From Desulfacinum sp. (GTDB lineage Bacteria > Desulfobacterota > Syntrophobacteria > Syntrophobacterales > DSM-9756), in assembly GCA_014359885.1 (NCBI GenBank), contig JACIYN010000011.1:51540-115539 (forward strand): 64,000 bases of DNA. Direction: 5' to 3'. Of this stretch, positions 42,172 through 50,980 are shown one piece after another; the stretch's first letter is position 1; each line of letters opens with the position of its first letter. The notes under the pieces are model-generated. The model saw only the letters and a list, made by a program, of their open reading frames with translations. It was not told the origin of the DNA and made no database searches. A program made the translations under genes and the position numbers.

Positions 42172-42760
42172 CTCCCACCGTCGCTTCCGTTGAGTGCGCT
42201 TCCTTTCCGAAAGGTGACACCAGGGCCCCCAGACGCATTGTTACGATCAGGGGATCTTCGCTCCGGGGCCTATAGTGAACCCGGAGCGTCTCCACCCGAA
42301 CGCTTTCCGCCATGGACTCCACAAAGCGCAGAAGCTCCGCCAGCTCGTCCATTCCCATCTCCAAGGAATACTCCTGCAGCGCCAGGGACTGTTCCCGCCA
42401 CTTGCCGGCGGGAAGCTCGTTGTAGCGGGTGACGCGAACATCGCGCCTGTCCAACACCTGCTGGACCATGCTCCGAAGCGATCCGTTCACCTCCTCCGCA
42501 GTGGCCCCGGAAAGGAAGCGGTCCGAAAGGTCCGCCGCCTGGGCCCTGAGGGCCTCCTTTTCCTTCTGGAGCTCGGAGAGCTTTTGGATCTTCTTTTCCA
42601 GCAGCCTTTCCTGAAGTGACAGGCGCTCCGCCTCCGTGCGCACCTGCTCCAGGGCCGCCTCCTTGGGCCCATAGCCGTAACGCCACCACAGGGCGAACAT
42701 CAGCACCGCGCACACACCCGCCAGGCACCACCGGCGGCGCCTCTTACTGGGAATCCCCAT
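42149..42760 (-). CDS. GspM-like type II secretion protein
   Basis: A 203-residue bitopic protein. A basic lead (SKRRRRW) is followed by one membrane segment (CLAGVCAVLMFALWW, about 12-27), a coiled coil (about 35-95, ERLSLQERLLEKKIQKLSEL) and a ferredoxin-like periplasmic domain (SLRSMVQQVLDRRDVRVTRY, LEMGMDELAELLRFVESMAE). Sequence and position next to gspL identify it as GspM/PilO type. It overlaps both neighbours, as is usual for coupled gsp genes. Confidence 0.85.
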   Translation of the reverse strand: MGIPSKRRRRWCLAGVCAVLMFALWWRYGYGPKEAALEQVRTEAERLSLQERLLEKKIQKLSELQKEKEALRAQAADLSDRFLSGATAEEVNGSLRSMVQQVLDRRDVRVTRYNELPAGKWREQSLALQEYSLEMGMDELAELLRFVESMAESVRVETLRVHYRPRSEDPLIVTMRLGALVSPFGKEAHSTEATVGDDGKNDS

Positions 42761-44009
42761 GATCCTGCTTCACCTTCATGCTCAACGTGTAGACCTCCTC
42801 CCGGTCCCCCCTTCGCTGGACCGCCCCCCGAAGCTGCACGTCCTCGAAAAGGCCCGACTCCCGCAAACGGTCCAGGAGCTTCAGGGACTGTCCCCCCTGG
42901 CAACGAACCACGAGGGAGTCGCCACGCCACTGGAAGGAGGGGATCCAAACCCCTTCGGGGAGAAGTTCTGCCAAGCGGTTGATGAGATCATAGGCGGGGA
43001 CCCTCTGGGCCCGGAAAAGTTCCAGGTCGCTGAGAAGAGCCCGCATGGCCGCCACCTCCTCCTCCAGCCTCTGATAAGGCCCCAGGCGGGCTTCCTTTTC
43101 CGAAAGGGACGCCTGCAGGGAGCCAACAACGTTCCTTTCGCGCTCCAGGCTTCGCTCCATGCGCCAATTCAGAAGAACCGCCCCCAGGAAGAGGACAGCC
43201 GCCAAAGCCGCGATCCACACCGGCAGCGGGTCCCGAAAGCGGCAGGGTCCCCCCTCCGTCACCGTCATCCCCGGTGCCGCCGAGAGGCCCATGCGAGCGG
43301 CCAACTCCCCCGGGGGTTCCGGAACGTCTCGGCGCCAGTCCTCCACGGGCATTCCGAGCCTTCGCTCCGCCTGAACCCGGGCCGCCTCCACCTCCCGGTT
43401 CTCGTCCTCGCGGGAGCAAAGGGCGGACCACCACCACCCGCGGCGCAGGGCCAGTCCCACTTCCACCCCCCGGTCCTCCGTGCGAACCCACCCCACGGGG
43501 TCCCTGCCGTGGGAAAGAACCGCCGCCAAAGCCTGGGAAAGGGGAAAGACCCGGCAGGAATCCCGTTCCACGCCCGCGTCGTCCAGTGCTTCCAGGTAGG
43601 GATCCAGGGTCTTTCGGAGAGTGTAAACCAGCAGGCCCCGCCAGCCGGTCGGGCGCCCCGCCCAGACCGCGTGAAAATCCCAATAGATCTCGTCCGGAGA
43701 AAGATGGCAGAGGACGGAGAGCATGTTGACTACCGCCGGCCGGACGTCCTCCAGGTCCATGGGCGGCAGATCCACGGGGCGCACGAAAAAGAGGCTTCGC
43801 GGAAGGGCCAGGCAGACCCGGCGGGCCCGGTTCGGCTCCAGGGTTTGGAGAAATTCCCTGAGGGCCCCGGGGCCGCCCTTCGGTACCACTCCTTGCCGGC
43901 GGGGACGGTCCGAGGTCAAAAACAGGCGCAGGGGTGTCCAACGCCTGACCAGAACGGCGTGATGGAGGCTCTCCCCATCCACGTAAATACCGACGATTTC
44001 AGCGGCCAT
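42744..44009 (-). CDS. GspL-like type II secretion protein
   Basis: A 421-residue protein. The N-terminal cytoplasmic domain is actin-like (EIVGIYVDGESLHHAVLVRR, CLALPRSLFFVRPVDLPP), resembling GspL/PilM. One membrane segment lies at about 262-283 (WIAALAAVLFLGAVLLNW), followed by a periplasmic coiled coil and a PilN/GspL-like domain (VPAYDLINRLAELLPEGVWI). The start is the ATG after GAGGTCT. It links the GspE ATPase to the membrane platform. The 269 bp upstream, between gspK and gspL, hold two tandem arrays. Confidence 0.85.
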   Translation of the reverse strand: MAAEIVGIYVDGESLHHAVLVRRWTPLRLFLTSDRPRRQGVVPKGGPGALREFLQTLEPNRARRVCLALPRSLFFVRPVDLPPMDLEDVRPAVVNMLSVLCHLSPDEIYWDFHAVWAGRPTGWRGLLVYTLRKTLDPYLEALDDAGVERDSCRVFPLSQALAAVLSHGRDPVGWVRTEDRGVEVGLALRRGWWWSALCSREDENREVEAARVQAERRLGMPVEDWRRDVPEPPGELAARMGLSAAPGMTVTEGGPCRFRDPLPVWIAALAAVLFLGAVLLNWRMERSLERERNVVGSLQASLSEKEARLGPYQRLEEEVAAMRALLSDLELFRAQRVPAYDLINRLAELLPEGVWIPSFQWRGDSLVVRCQGGQSLKLLDRLRESGLFEDVQLRGAVQRRGDREEVYTLSMKVKQDHGDSQ

Positions 44010-44111
44010 AGACCTCGAAACCCTTTCCGATATTCCATTCCCTTCGCCCATACCCGGGTACCCGAGGAGCCTTTTCGTCACTATTACGCAAACAGATCCT
44101 TTTCACAAGTA

Positions 44112-44160
44112 ATTCAAGGAATAAGGAGAAAGGTTAAAGGGGAAAGGAACAAGGTACAAG
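44112..44160. repeat. Degenerate CCTTNNN heptamer array
   Basis: Read on the minus strand, successive 7-mers beginning CCTT (CCTTGTA, CCTTGTT, CCTTTCC, CCTTTAA, CCTTTCT, CCTTATT) form a short degenerate array. It lies between gspK and gspL and resembles the pyrimidine array at 1-168. Confidence 0.55.
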
Positions 44161-44212
44161 GTCTTCGGGCTCCGATGAGATCCCCCGCCCCCCATGACTC
44201 TTCCCGGTTTTC

Positions 44213-44299
44213 GGTTCACGGCTCACGGATCACGGATCACGGCTCACGGATCACGGATCACGGATCCCGGATCCCGGATCACGGATCACGGATCACGGA
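44213..44299. repeat. Heptamer array (CGTGATC/CGTGAGC on the minus strand) at the gspK 3' end
   Basis: About twelve 7-nt units with variants CCGTGAT, CCGTGAG and CCGGGAT. The first units supply the last codons and stop of gspK (VIRDP then TGA). Unit length 7 is not a multiple of 3, so frame rotates along the array. Confidence 0.85.
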
Positions 44300-45127
44300 C
44301 AACGGCCAGGATCGGTAAAGGACTTCCGGCACGCGCCGGGCTCCTTCCCGCTTCACCACGGCCACCGCCTTCTGGGTCCATCCCGACCGGGAATCCTGCA
44401 GAAAAAGGGTGAAGCGCTCTTTGGCCGAGCGGTCCAGGGCGAAGGCGTCCAACAGGGAAGAAGGCATGGTCGCTTCTTCCGGTAACGGCGTGGGGAGGTG
44501 CCCCGACCTCAGGTCTTCGATCCATTGGATTTGAGCCTCGGGATCCCCCCAGAAGATGTCGGGGGTCACCCCGCGAACCAGCAGCAACTCCGTGAGGGCC
44601 TTGTAAGGACCGTCGGCCGGTCCCGGCTTTCCCTCCGCGGCATAGGAATCCCTTTCCGCCCCGTTGAGGCGCACCAGGGAGTCCGGATCCCTCCAGTCCA
44701 GGATGGCGTCCGCCACGGACCGGGCCCGTTCCGGGTCCTGCGGAAACATCTTTTCCAGCTGCGCACGCACGGCAAATTCCAGGGCATCGTTGATGGGCAC
44801 GCGGGTCCGCTCCTGATCCCAACGAACCCAGCAGGTGAGTCCCTGCACATCGAAGCGAACCCACCCCAGGGCGGACGAGGCATCCCGGGCGCGAACCGTT
44901 GCAAAGGAAGGAGAGCCCATCAGGCGCAAGGCGGAGCGCAGGGCCGCTTCCCGCTGCAGCTCCAGCAGGGCGTCGTGGGCCGTCGAACCTTCCTGGCGTG
45001 ACCACACGCCGTAATGGGCCGCCACGAAGGAGATGAAGATGAGGACCCACAGCACAAAGAGGAGCACAGAGCCGTCCCGCCCTCCGGGCGCCCTGCGCTC
45101 CCTTCCCTTTCCGGCTCTCCGGTCCAT
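44279..45127 (-). CDS. Type II secretion minor pseudopilin GspK
   Basis: A 282-residue protein. A long basic leader ending GRDGSVLLFVLWVLIFISFVAAHYG gives the prepilin cleavage and hydrophobic helix; the usual position +5 Glu is absent, as is normal for GspK. The GspK domain includes VRWDQERTRVPINDALEFAV and ARSVADAILDWRDPDSLVRLNGAE, a typical SAM-like GspK insert. It starts 3 bp after the gspJ stop. The last few codons are encoded by the heptamer array, so the natural C-terminus may have been replaced. Confidence 0.9.
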   Translation of the reverse strand: MDRRAGKGRERRAPGGRDGSVLLFVLWVLIFISFVAAHYGVWSRQEGSTAHDALLELQREAALRSALRLMGSPSFATVRARDASSALGWVRFDVQGLTCWVRWDQERTRVPINDALEFAVRAQLEKMFPQDPERARSVADAILDWRDPDSLVRLNGAERDSYAAEGKPGPADGPYKALTELLLVRGVTPDIFWGDPEAQIQWIEDLRSGHLPTPLPEEATMPSSLLDAFALDRSAKERFTLFLQDSRSGWTQKAVAVVKREGARRVPEVLYRSWPLSVIRDP

Positions 45128-45130
45128 CCC

Positions 45131-45847
45131 TCAGGGCCTTTCCACAGGCAGGATGTAATCGTCTTTTTCCAGGCCACCGGAGGAATTCCAGGTCACATGG
45201 ATTCTCACGGCCCCGGGGGGCTCCGCCTGTTGTCCGCAAGGCCAGTCTTTCCGCCAGGGAGCTTTGGCACCGAAACCCTCGGCGGTGTCTCGGCGTTCCA
45301 GGTATTCGGCCCGAAAATCCTTGACCCCCGGAACGCGGGAAACGACCCAACCGGCCTCGTTGGACGCGTCCGGCTCTTCCGGCGGTTCCATGGTATCTTC
45401 ATGCAACCGGAGAAGGCTTCGTTGGTAGATCCGAAGCTCCCCTTCCGCCTCGTAGAAACGGTAAAAGACCGATACCACCCCTTGGGCGGGGGAGCCCATG
45501 GGAGCATAGGTGGTGACGAGAAAGAACTCTTGGGGGCCGCCGCACAAGGTCCCCTGAATTTGCGCCGAGGCCTGAAGGGCCGGCACGGTGGTTTCGAAAG
45601 GCAGCAAGAGCCCCTCCACCTGGCGGGACACCAGCCGGCCCAGCGCGATTCTCGCCTGGACCGATTCCGGGGATTCCAGCCGGCGGACCCAATGACCGGA
45701 AACCAAGGAAAAGGCCGCTGCGCCGATGACCAGGACCAGACCCGCAAGCACCAGAGCCATCAGAAGTTCCATCAAGGTGAAGCCCCGGGAGGCGGCGGGA
45801 TCTTCCTCGATGGGAACCGGTCCGGTCACCACCAGACGTGAACGCAT
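45131..45847 (-). CDS. Type II secretion minor pseudopilin GspJ
   Basis: A 238-residue protein. The prepilin site is SRGFTLMELLMALVLAGLVL, with Glu at +5. The globular domain has RLVSRQVEGLLLPFETTVPALQ-type sequence and FFLVTTYAPMGSPAQGVVSVFYRF, as in GspJ. The ATG after GGGGGAGGAA was chosen; the longer frame upstream is gspI in another phase. It overlaps gspI by 22 bp. Forms the pseudopilus tip with GspI and GspK. Confidence 0.88.
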   Translation of the reverse strand: MRSRLVVTGPVPIEEDPAASRGFTLMELLMALVLAGLVLVIGAAAFSLVSGHWVRRLESPESVQARIALGRLVSRQVEGLLLPFETTVPALQASAQIQGTLCGGPQEFFLVTTYAPMGSPAQGVVSVFYRFYEAEGELRIYQRSLLRLHEDTMEPPEEPDASNEAGWVVSRVPGVKDFRAEYLERRDTAEGFGAKAPWRKDWPCGQQAEPPGAVRIHVTWNSSGGLEKDDYILPVERP

Positions 45848-46269
45848 TTCCTCCCCCCGGGTCCGTTCTCGCGGTGCACGCAGATTTCCAGATCCATGAC
45901 TTCCGCCACATCCACCGGGATCTTTCCCTCTCCAACCGGGACGGTCAGCGGAGCGGCCCGGACCCAGTAGGCCCAGCCATCCGCCCACGGCACGGCCCCT
46001 TCCACTGCTCCCCGGAGCTTGGCCTCGTCCAGGAGAGCCGCATCGTTCAGAAGATTCCGAAGGAGGCCCAGAGCCGTCACCGCCTCTCCGGCCTTGCTCT
46101 CCAGACGGGCGGAAGACGAGAGGCTTTCCAGGAGCGGCACCAGCAGGACGGCCAAGATCACCAAGGCCACCAGAACCTCCAGAAGCGTGAATCCACCCCC
46201 TGCGCGCGGCCCAGGCCCAAGGGAACTACCGAAAACCCGCACATTCCGGTTCCCAATTCCGCCTGACAT
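45826..46269 (-). CDS. Type II secretion minor pseudopilin GspI
   Basis: A 147-residue protein. The prepilin motif is AGGGFTLLEVLVALVILAVLL after a 26-residue leader; the leader is longer than usual. The globular part contains LRNLLNDAALLDEAKLRGAV, like the GspI fold. Length is normal. It overlaps gspJ downstream and lies 39 bp from gspH upstream. Confidence 0.85.
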   Translation of the reverse strand: MSGGIGNRNVRVFGSSLGPGPRAGGGFTLLEVLVALVILAVLLVPLLESLSSSARLESKAGEAVTALGLLRNLLNDAALLDEAKLRGAVEGAVPWADGWAYWVRAAPLTVPVGEGKIPVDVAEVMDLEICVHRENGPGGRKCVHVWW

Positions 46270-46308
46270 CCCCCCTTCCCCCTTCCGGATCCTCTCCCGG
46301 GAACCCCG

Positions 46309-46821
46309 TCACCCGGCCGCCGGCCGGCGTTCCATGAGACCGGTTACGGGATCGATCCGAAAAACCGCCCGGGACGTCCCGCCCCGCACCACCTCCACCG
46401 TTCCGCCGCTTGAGCTCCCATCGGGGAAGAAGACCACGGCTTTTCGGCCTTCCGGGAGTTCTTCGAGGCCATCACCCCTAATCTCAATGATTTCCGGAAC
46501 CGGAAGCCCTCCCGACTCGTACGACAGTCGGCAGATTCGCGCCCCGGGGTCGATGATCACCATCGCGGCCCGACCGGACCGGCCGGCCTGGTTCCGGGCC
46601 TGGCGAAACAGAGCGGAAAAGCGGAAAATGAATTCCCGCTCCTGGGAACGCCCCGACCAGGTGCCCACGGACACAGCGGCCATGCCCACACCCAGGGCGA
46701 TGAGGGTCAAGACCACCAGCAGCTCCACCAGGGTGAAGCCGTTTCCACCGGATCTTCGCCGCCATGCCGAAGGCTTCGCTGAAAGTCCCATGGGTTCCCG
46801 TCCCAAGCAGGGGTTCGACAA
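46309..46821 (-). CDS. Type II secretion pseudopilin GspH-like
   Basis: A 170-residue protein. The prepilin motif is NGFTLVELLVVLTLIALGVG, with Glu at +5, followed by FSALFRQARNQAGRSGRAAM, which matches the GspH/FimT family rather than the major pseudopilin GspG (no GspG-type calcium-site C-terminus). ATG codons at 46821 and 46791 are both possible starts. It lies 6 bp after gspF, where gspG would normally be found. Confidence 0.82.
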   Translation of the reverse strand: MSNPCLGREPMGLSAKPSAWRRRSGGNGFTLVELLVVLTLIALGVGMAAVSVGTWSGRSQEREFIFRFSALFRQARNQAGRSGRAAMVIIDPGARICRLSYESGGLPVPEIIEIRGDGLEELPEGRKAVVFFPDGSSSGGTVEVVRGGTSRAVFRIDPVTGLMERRPAAG

Positions 46822-46827
46822 GTTCCG

Positions 46828-48039
46828 TCAGATGGGCAGGTCCGTGATGCTGAAAACGGCCGAAAGCATGGACACCACGATGCCCCCGATGAGGACGCCC
46901 ACCACGAGAATGGTGGCCGGCTCCAGGATGCGCAGAACCGTGCCGATGCGGTGCCGGGCCTCCCGGTCCATCTCGCGGGCCACGGAAGCCAACATGCCGG
47001 CCAGGTCCCCGGTTTCCTCCCCCACCTCCACCATGTGAACGGCAAAGGCCGGAAACACTTTCGAATCCCGCATGAGAGCGCTCATCCGCCGTCCCTGGCG
47101 CACGTTCTTTCCAATGTGCTCCACGGCCCGGCGCACCAGGATGTTCCCGGACACATCCCGGGCAACTCCCAGGGCGGTCAGGATGGGGACTCCGCCGGAC
47201 AGGAGCGCGGACAGGGTGACGGCAAAGCGGCCTGTCTCCACCGCCCGCACAATGGGCCCCAGCACGGGCACGCTCAACAGGCCGGCATCCAGCCGTGTTC
47301 GCCACTTGGGGGAGCGGACAAGGCGAAGCCCGATCCAACATCCCGCAGCCGCCAGGACCGGAACGAGCCACCCGTAGGATCGGAAGATCCGACTGAGTGC
47401 CACCAGGAACCGGGTGGTGCCGCTGAGATCGTACCGGAGGTTCTCGAAGATCTCGGCAAAGCGAGGAACCACGTAGCCGAGAATGAGTCCCACGGAAAAG
47501 AGGCTCACGGCCATGAGCATCGTCGGATAGAGGGCCGAAGAGATGAGAAACCGCTTCATCTCTTCTCGCTGTTCCAGGTGGCCGGCGATGCGGTCCAGGG
47601 ACTGCCCCAGGGAGCCGCTCATCTCCCCCACCCGCACCATGTGCCGGTACAGGTCGTCGAACAGCTCCGGCCTTGAGGAAAGGGCTTCCGAAAGTTTTCG
47701 GCCGCCGCGCACCTCCTGACGCACCGATTGCGCCAGTTCCTGGACGGCCGGCCGGTCCGACGAAGAGGCCACCACCGCCAGAGCCCTGTCCAGGGTCACG
47801 CCCGATGAGACCAGATGGGCCAATTCCCGGGTGAAAAGCACCCGCTCGGCGGCCGACAGTCCACCCCGCCGACGGGGGAGGAGGCGGCCGACTTTGCCCG
47901 CGCCGGCCGGTTCCACCTGGACCGCCGTGAGGCCCCTCGCTTGCAGCCGAACGACGAGAGTTGGGACGTCCCGGGCGTCCTCCTCCCCGACGGTTCTCTT
48001 TCCGGCCTTGTCCAGGGCCTGGTAACGGTATCGAGGCAT
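46828..48039 (-). CDS. Type II secretion platform protein GspF
   Basis: A 403-residue inner-membrane protein with two T2SSF repeats and three membrane segments (about 170-190, 220-240 and 375-395). Signature segments are FTRELAHLVSSGVTLDRALAVV and FAVTLSALLSGGVPILTALG, with FAVHMVEVGEETGDLAGMLASV near the end. The start overlaps the gspE stop (ATGA). It shares distant ancestry with PilC of type IV pili, but the neighbours identify it as GspF. Confidence 0.95.
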   Translation of the reverse strand: MPRYRYQALDKAGKRTVGEEDARDVPTLVVRLQARGLTAVQVEPAGAGKVGRLLPRRRGGLSAAERVLFTRELAHLVSSGVTLDRALAVVASSSDRPAVQELAQSVRQEVRGGRKLSEALSSRPELFDDLYRHMVRVGEMSGSLGQSLDRIAGHLEQREEMKRFLISSALYPTMLMAVSLFSVGLILGYVVPRFAEIFENLRYDLSGTTRFLVALSRIFRSYGWLVPVLAAAGCWIGLRLVRSPKWRTRLDAGLLSVPVLGPIVRAVETGRFAVTLSALLSGGVPILTALGVARDVSGNILVRRAVEHIGKNVRQGRRMSALMRDSKVFPAFAVHMVEVGEETGDLAGMLASVAREMDREARHRIGTVLRILEPATILVVGVLIGGIVVSMLSAVFSITDLPI

Positions 48040-49655
48040 CAGCGTATGACCCGAAGGACCTCTTCCAACGTGGTGATTCCCCGGCGCACTTTGTCCAAGC
48101 CGTCTTCCTTGAGCGGCCGGAAGCCCCGGTTCACGGCGTTCCTTTTCAACTCGGTGCTTTCCGCCCCTCTCAGGATGTCGCGCTGGAGGGGTTCGTCCAT
48201 GACAAGGATCTCAAAGATGCCGATCCGCCCCCGATAGCCCGTCCCCGAGCAGGCGCCGCACCCGGTTCCGCGCCAGGTCATAGGTTCCAGGGCGTCTTCG
48301 GGCACTTGGAAGGCGGCCGCATAAGCCGCCCTTTCTTCGTCCGCCAGCACCACCTGTTCCTTGCAGGCGCTGCAGATGCGCCGGACCAGTCTCTGGCTGA
48401 CCACGGCATTGACCGCCGAAGTCACCAGGAATCGTTCCACGCCCATGTCTTCCAGGCGGACGATGGCGCTGGCGGCATCGTTGGTGTGGAGCGTGGAGAA
48501 GACCAGGTGCCCGGTGAGAGCGGCCTGGATGGCGATTTCCGCCGTCTCCAGGTCCCGGATCTCGCCCACCAGCATCACGTCGGGGTCCTGACGCAGAAAA
48601 GATCGAAGGCATCCGGCGAAGGTGAGGCCGATGGCGGGATTGACCTGCACCTGGTTGATGCCCTCCAGTTCGTATTCCACCGGGTCCTCCACGGTCACGA
48701 TCTTCAGATCCGGAGTCTTGATGGCGGAAAGGGCCGCATAGAGCGTGGTGGTCTTCCCCGATCCCGTGGGACCGGACACCAGGACCATGCCGTAGGGGGC
48801 CCGGATGAGCGACCGCAGAACGACCAGGTTCCGCTCCGTCAGACCCAGGTCGTCCAGTTCCAGGCGCAGCTCATCTTGGTTCAACAGGCGCAGAACCAGT
48901 CCTTCCCCATGCACCGTGGGCAGGGTGGACACCCGGATGTCCACGTTCTGCTTGGCGAACTTGAAGCGAATGCGGCCGTCCTGGGGCAGGCGCATTTCGG
49001 CGATGTCCATGCCGGCCATGAGCTTGATCCGGGACGTGACGGCGGCCTGAAGCCGTCGCGGCACGGGCTCCTGGAGGTGCAACACGCCGTCGATGCGGTA
49101 TCGGACGAGCACCGCTTCCTTGGTGGGTTCCAGGTGAATATCCGAAGCCCCCACGTCCAGAGCGCGGCTGATCAGGCTGTTCACCCGGCGGATGACCGGG
49201 GCCTCCAGGGCCAGATCCCGAAGCTGATCCGGGCTTTCCCAGGAAAGATCGTCTCCGCCCGGCCCCGTATCCCCCTCGGCCTCTTCCGGCTCCTCGCCCT
49301 CTTCATACCAGCGGTAGAGGAACTGCAAGATCACCTCTGCCGGTGCCCGTCGGACAAGCAATTGCTTTCCGTAGGCCGCACGGAGTGCTTCCCTTGCGGC
49401 CAGGTCCAGGGGATCCGCCATGGCCACCTCCACGGCGTGCTCGTCTTCACGCAGGGGCACCACACCGAAGCGCTTCATGTACGGCAGAGAGAGGGGGTTG
49501 AAGGGCGGGGGCGTATCGGGAAAGGAACTCTCGTCGATCTCCGGATAGAAATCGGCCATGGCCTTCAGTTGGTCCTGAAGCTCCACGCTCGGTGCCGGCC
49601 CTTCTCGACCACCGGTCAGGGACTTGACCCACCTGGCAAATGGAAAGCTCTTCAC
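48039..49655 (-). CDS. Type II secretion assembly ATPase GspE
   Basis: A 538-residue ATPase. An N-terminal MshEN-like domain is followed by N2 (VIRRVNSLISRALDVGASDIHLEP) and the C-terminal ATPase with Walker A GPTGSGKTTT, the Asp box TVEDPVEYE, Walker B RSFLRQDPDVMLVGEIRD and His box ALTGHLVFSTLHTNDA. A zinc tetracysteine (CSACK ... CGACSG) follows. All catalytic motifs are intact. First gene of the gsp run. Confidence 0.96.
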   Translation of the reverse strand: MKSFPFARWVKSLTGGREGPAPSVELQDQLKAMADFYPEIDESSFPDTPPPFNPLSLPYMKRFGVVPLREDEHAVEVAMADPLDLAAREALRAAYGKQLLVRRAPAEVILQFLYRWYEEGEEPEEAEGDTGPGGDDLSWESPDQLRDLALEAPVIRRVNSLISRALDVGASDIHLEPTKEAVLVRYRIDGVLHLQEPVPRRLQAAVTSRIKLMAGMDIAEMRLPQDGRIRFKFAKQNVDIRVSTLPTVHGEGLVLRLLNQDELRLELDDLGLTERNLVVLRSLIRAPYGMVLVSGPTGSGKTTTLYAALSAIKTPDLKIVTVEDPVEYELEGINQVQVNPAIGLTFAGCLRSFLRQDPDVMLVGEIRDLETAEIAIQAALTGHLVFSTLHTNDAASAIVRLEDMGVERFLVTSAVNAVVSQRLVRRICSACKEQVVLADEERAAYAAAFQVPEDALEPMTWRGTGCGACSGTGYRGRIGIFEILVMDEPLQRDILRGAESTELKRNAVNRGFRPLKEDGLDKVRRGITTLEEVLRVIR

Positions 49656-49909
49656 ATGCCGACTCCCGGGGAAACGGTCGCAAGTTGGAATTTCTTTGAC
49701 GCCCCTCTACAATAACCCATCCAAGTTGGACGATTCTTTCCCATGGGCATGTCCTGAAGGGCGGGCGTAAAGCCTGCCCCTACGAAACGGCACGGATCCC
49801 TTGGGGAGGGGCGGGGTCTATCCACGCCCGCTCATCACGCGGTGTAAGAGACACCCGAAGAAGAAATCGGTCAGTTCAGGACCCATCCCAATGGCCATGG
49901 GCGGGCAAT
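49656..49909. repeat. REP pair in the gspE / radical SAM intergenic region
   Basis: At 49757-49832 facing palindromes GGGCGGGCG-TAAA-GCCTGCCCCTAC and GGGGCGGGG-TCTAT-CCACGCCC occur, members of the GGGCGGGC family with some loss of symmetry. No other feature is seen; a promoter for gspE must lie here but is not evident. Confidence 0.6.
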
Positions 49910-50980
49910 CTAACAAGCTTCCGAGATGGAACAACGCGGGCCTCTTCCCGGGAGAATCCGAACGTCCTTAAACCCCCATCGGCCCATCCAGTAGTGCAAA
50001 TTGGATCTTTTCTGCCCCGCCGCCTCGCTCAGGTTCCGCTCCGGCACCTCAAGGACCAGCAGCCGACCGGAGAAAAGATCCCGAGGGTCGCCGGATCGTT
50101 CCCGGATCCCGGCGGCAGGCGCGAGGTCCCTCTCTACATAGGCGTCCACGCGGCGGCGCCACTGGCGGGAACGGACCAGGTGCCCGAAGGCCGGATGCCG
50201 TGGGCCGGAAAGCACCGCGCCAGGGGCGTCCAGGGCGGGGTCGGGATGCAGGCCCATGCGGGCGATGGCAATGCCCGCCGCATCGAAGCGGTCCGCGGCC
50301 CAGGCGCAGCGTTCCACGGCCTCTTCCAGTTCCAACGGGCGGTAGCGCCCTTCCCGGTACCGGCGCGCCAGGGTCGTTCCGGAAAGAACCAGGGTCGGGT
50401 AAAGCCGCACGAAGTCCGGGCGGAGTTTCACCGCCCGCAGGACGCTCCGGCGCCACCGGTCTTCCGTCTCGCCGGGAAGGCCCACCATGAGCTGCAGGCC
50501 CAGGCGCCGGCCTCCGGCCCGAACCCGGAGGCAGGCGTCCGAAACGCAGGCCGCGTCGTAGCCCCGCCCCGACGCTTCCAGCACCGCGTCGTCCAGGCTC
50601 TGGGCCCCGATTTCCACCGTGCGGACAGGATAGCGTGAGAGCCGATCCAGCACGGCCTCTTCCAGGGCGTCCGGGCGGGTGGAAAAGCGGATCCCCGTAA
50701 AGGCGCCCCGATCCGTCCAGGAGGCGGCTTCCCGGAGAAGAGCCCGCACCGATTCCCGGTCCAGCGCCGTGAAGGTGCCGCCGTAAAAGGCGATCTCGCC
50801 GGGCCTTCCCGTTTCCAGCGCCCTTCGGCCGTGGTCGGCCACCGCCTGCACGCCATGGGAGACCGCATCCGACGGCGCCCGCTCCGGCAGCCCCGTAACG
50901 GCGTGCTGGTTGCAATAGACGCACCGGAAGGGGCAGCCCTGCTGGGGCAAAAAGACGGGGTAGATGACGGGCTTTTTCAC
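49910..50980 (-). CDS. Radical SAM protein, Elp3/YhcC-like
   Basis: A 356-residue protein. The [4Fe-4S] site is CPFRCVYC (CX3CX2C) at about residues 16-23. GEIAFYGGTFTALDRESVRALL and TVEIGAQSLDDAVLEASGRGY match the Elp3-like radical SAM core, followed by LGLQLMVGLPGETEDRWRRSV. There is no acetyltransferase domain, so it is a short bacterial Elp3-type/TIGR01212-like protein whose substrate is not known; tRNA or a related cofactor is likely. The GTG start overlaps the RNase III stop (GTGA). Confidence 0.85.
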   Translation of the reverse strand: MKKPVIYPVFLPQQGCPFRCVYCNQHAVTGLPERAPSDAVSHGVQAVADHGRRALETGRPGEIAFYGGTFTALDRESVRALLREAASWTDRGAFTGIRFSTRPDALEEAVLDRLSRYPVRTVEIGAQSLDDAVLEASGRGYDAACVSDACLRVRAGGRRLGLQLMVGLPGETEDRWRRSVLRAVKLRPDFVRLYPTLVLSGTTLARRYREGRYRPLELEEAVERCAWAADRFDAAGIAIARMGLHPDPALDAPGAVLSGPRHPAFGHLVRSRQWRRRVDAYVERDLAPAAGIRERSGDPRDLFSGRLLVLEVPERNLSEAAGQKRSNLHYWMGRWGFKDVRILPGRGPRCSISEAC

